Below, piece after piece: positions 13,544-13,731 of a stretch of 13,731 nt of DNA. Each line of letters starts with the position of its first letter. Positions within the stretch are counted from its first letter, which is position 1. Made by a program: the position numbers and the translations under genes. The stretch is from Candidatus Binatia bacterium (GTDB taxonomy: Bacteria; Desulfobacterota_B; Binatia; UBA9968), in assembly GCA_025922795.1 (NCBI GenBank), contig JAICHC010000014.1, positions 1 through 13,731 on the forward strand. Reading direction: 5' to 3'. A model generated the notes under the pieces. It worked only from the letters and a program-made list of their open reading frames with translations. It made no database searches and had not been told where the DNA came from.

Positions 13544-13731
13544 TTAAAACGTTTTGCTGCCTTCCGGCGGATTGACATCGAACATCCGGATGACCGTGCC
13601 GATGGTGATGTAATGGCCGAGGAGGCCGACGGCTTCGACCAATCTGGCGTGGCCGTACTCTTTCTCTAGGCGGGAAAATAAATCCTCGGGAACAGTATGT
13701 TCATGCATCAAAGTCCGCGTGAATTCGACGA
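13544..13731 (-). CDS. Carboxymuconolactone decarboxylase family protein, C-terminal part (partial at right edge)
   Basis: On the minus strand a frame is open from the right edge to a TAA at plus 13544-13546, giving 61 residues. The sequence MHEHTVPEDLFSRLEKEYGHARLVEAVGLLGHY followed by ITIGTVIRMFDVNPPEGSKTF matches the C-terminal helical half of the carboxymuconolactone decarboxylase/AhpD-like family. That family typically has VELVGLIGxY and ends in NPPPG...F. The active-site residues, including any CxxC of AhpD-type members, lie outside the window. A decarboxylase in aromatic degradation or a peroxidase-like reductant protein are both possible. It converges on the SET gene across the MITE-like element. 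Confidence 0.75.
   Translation of the reverse strand, partial: VEFTRTLMHEHTVPEDLFSRLEKEYGHARLVEAVGLLGHYITIGTVIRMFDVNPPEGSKTF

Overview
The window comes from a GC-rich bacterial chromosome. The cell is probably Gram-negative: it has a MurJ lipid II flippase, an exported STN-domain protein and a periplasmic-type solute-binding protein. The families present (amidohydrolase_2, MmgE/PrpD, HpaB-type hydroxylase, VOC, carboxymuconolactone decarboxylase, stand-alone MetE-core) are typical of environmental bacteria that degrade diverse organic compounds. My guess is an uncultivated soil or sediment lineage such as Binatota, Rokubacteria, Tectomicrobia or a deltaproteobacterial group, but the sequence read alone does not settle this. 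I see no rRNA, tRNA, CRISPR array, phage gene or transposase.

Layout. Positions 3-566 (+) hold the C-terminal end of an ABC-transporter solute-binding protein. 703-1857 (+) is a zinc-dependent methyltransferase matching the catalytic half of MetE. 2105-2698 (-) is a small exported STN/coiled-coil protein. 2930-5097 (-) is a tight two-gene unit in which an amidohydrolase is followed after 5 bp by a D-2-hydroxyacid dehydrogenase. 5325-7004 (+) is the most notable gene: a class III adenylate cyclase fused to a six-helix, histidine-rich SdhC-like membrane anchor and a [2Fe-2S] ferredoxin domain, the architecture of the redox-sensing CyaC of Sinorhizobium meliloti. 7063-7548 (-) is a VOC metalloenzyme and 7662-9293 (-) is MurJ. 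9709-11061 (+) is an MmgE/PrpD protein, 11435-12865 (+) an HpaB-family flavin hydroxylase, and 12886-13359 (+) a compact SET + post-SET lysine methyltransferase. 13544-13731 (-) is the C-terminal end of a carboxymuconolactone decarboxylase family protein.

The genes do not form one pathway. They look like short catabolic transcription units mixed with housekeeping (MurJ) and signalling (cyclase) genes. Only the amidohydrolase/dehydrogenase pair is clearly co-transcribed; the hydroxylase and SET genes (20 bp apart) may be.

The spacers are unusual. Five of them carry short arrays of degenerate words with a constant period (6, 7, 8 or 9 bp, depending on the site). Two of these arrays turn into their own inverse, so the transcript could fold into a hairpin. 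There is also a 123-bp MITE-like element with about 19-bp inverted ends right after the SET gene, a 28-bp near-palindrome after MurJ, and a pair of 11-bp direct repeats abutting a TTGACA hexamer upstream of the MmgE/PrpD gene.
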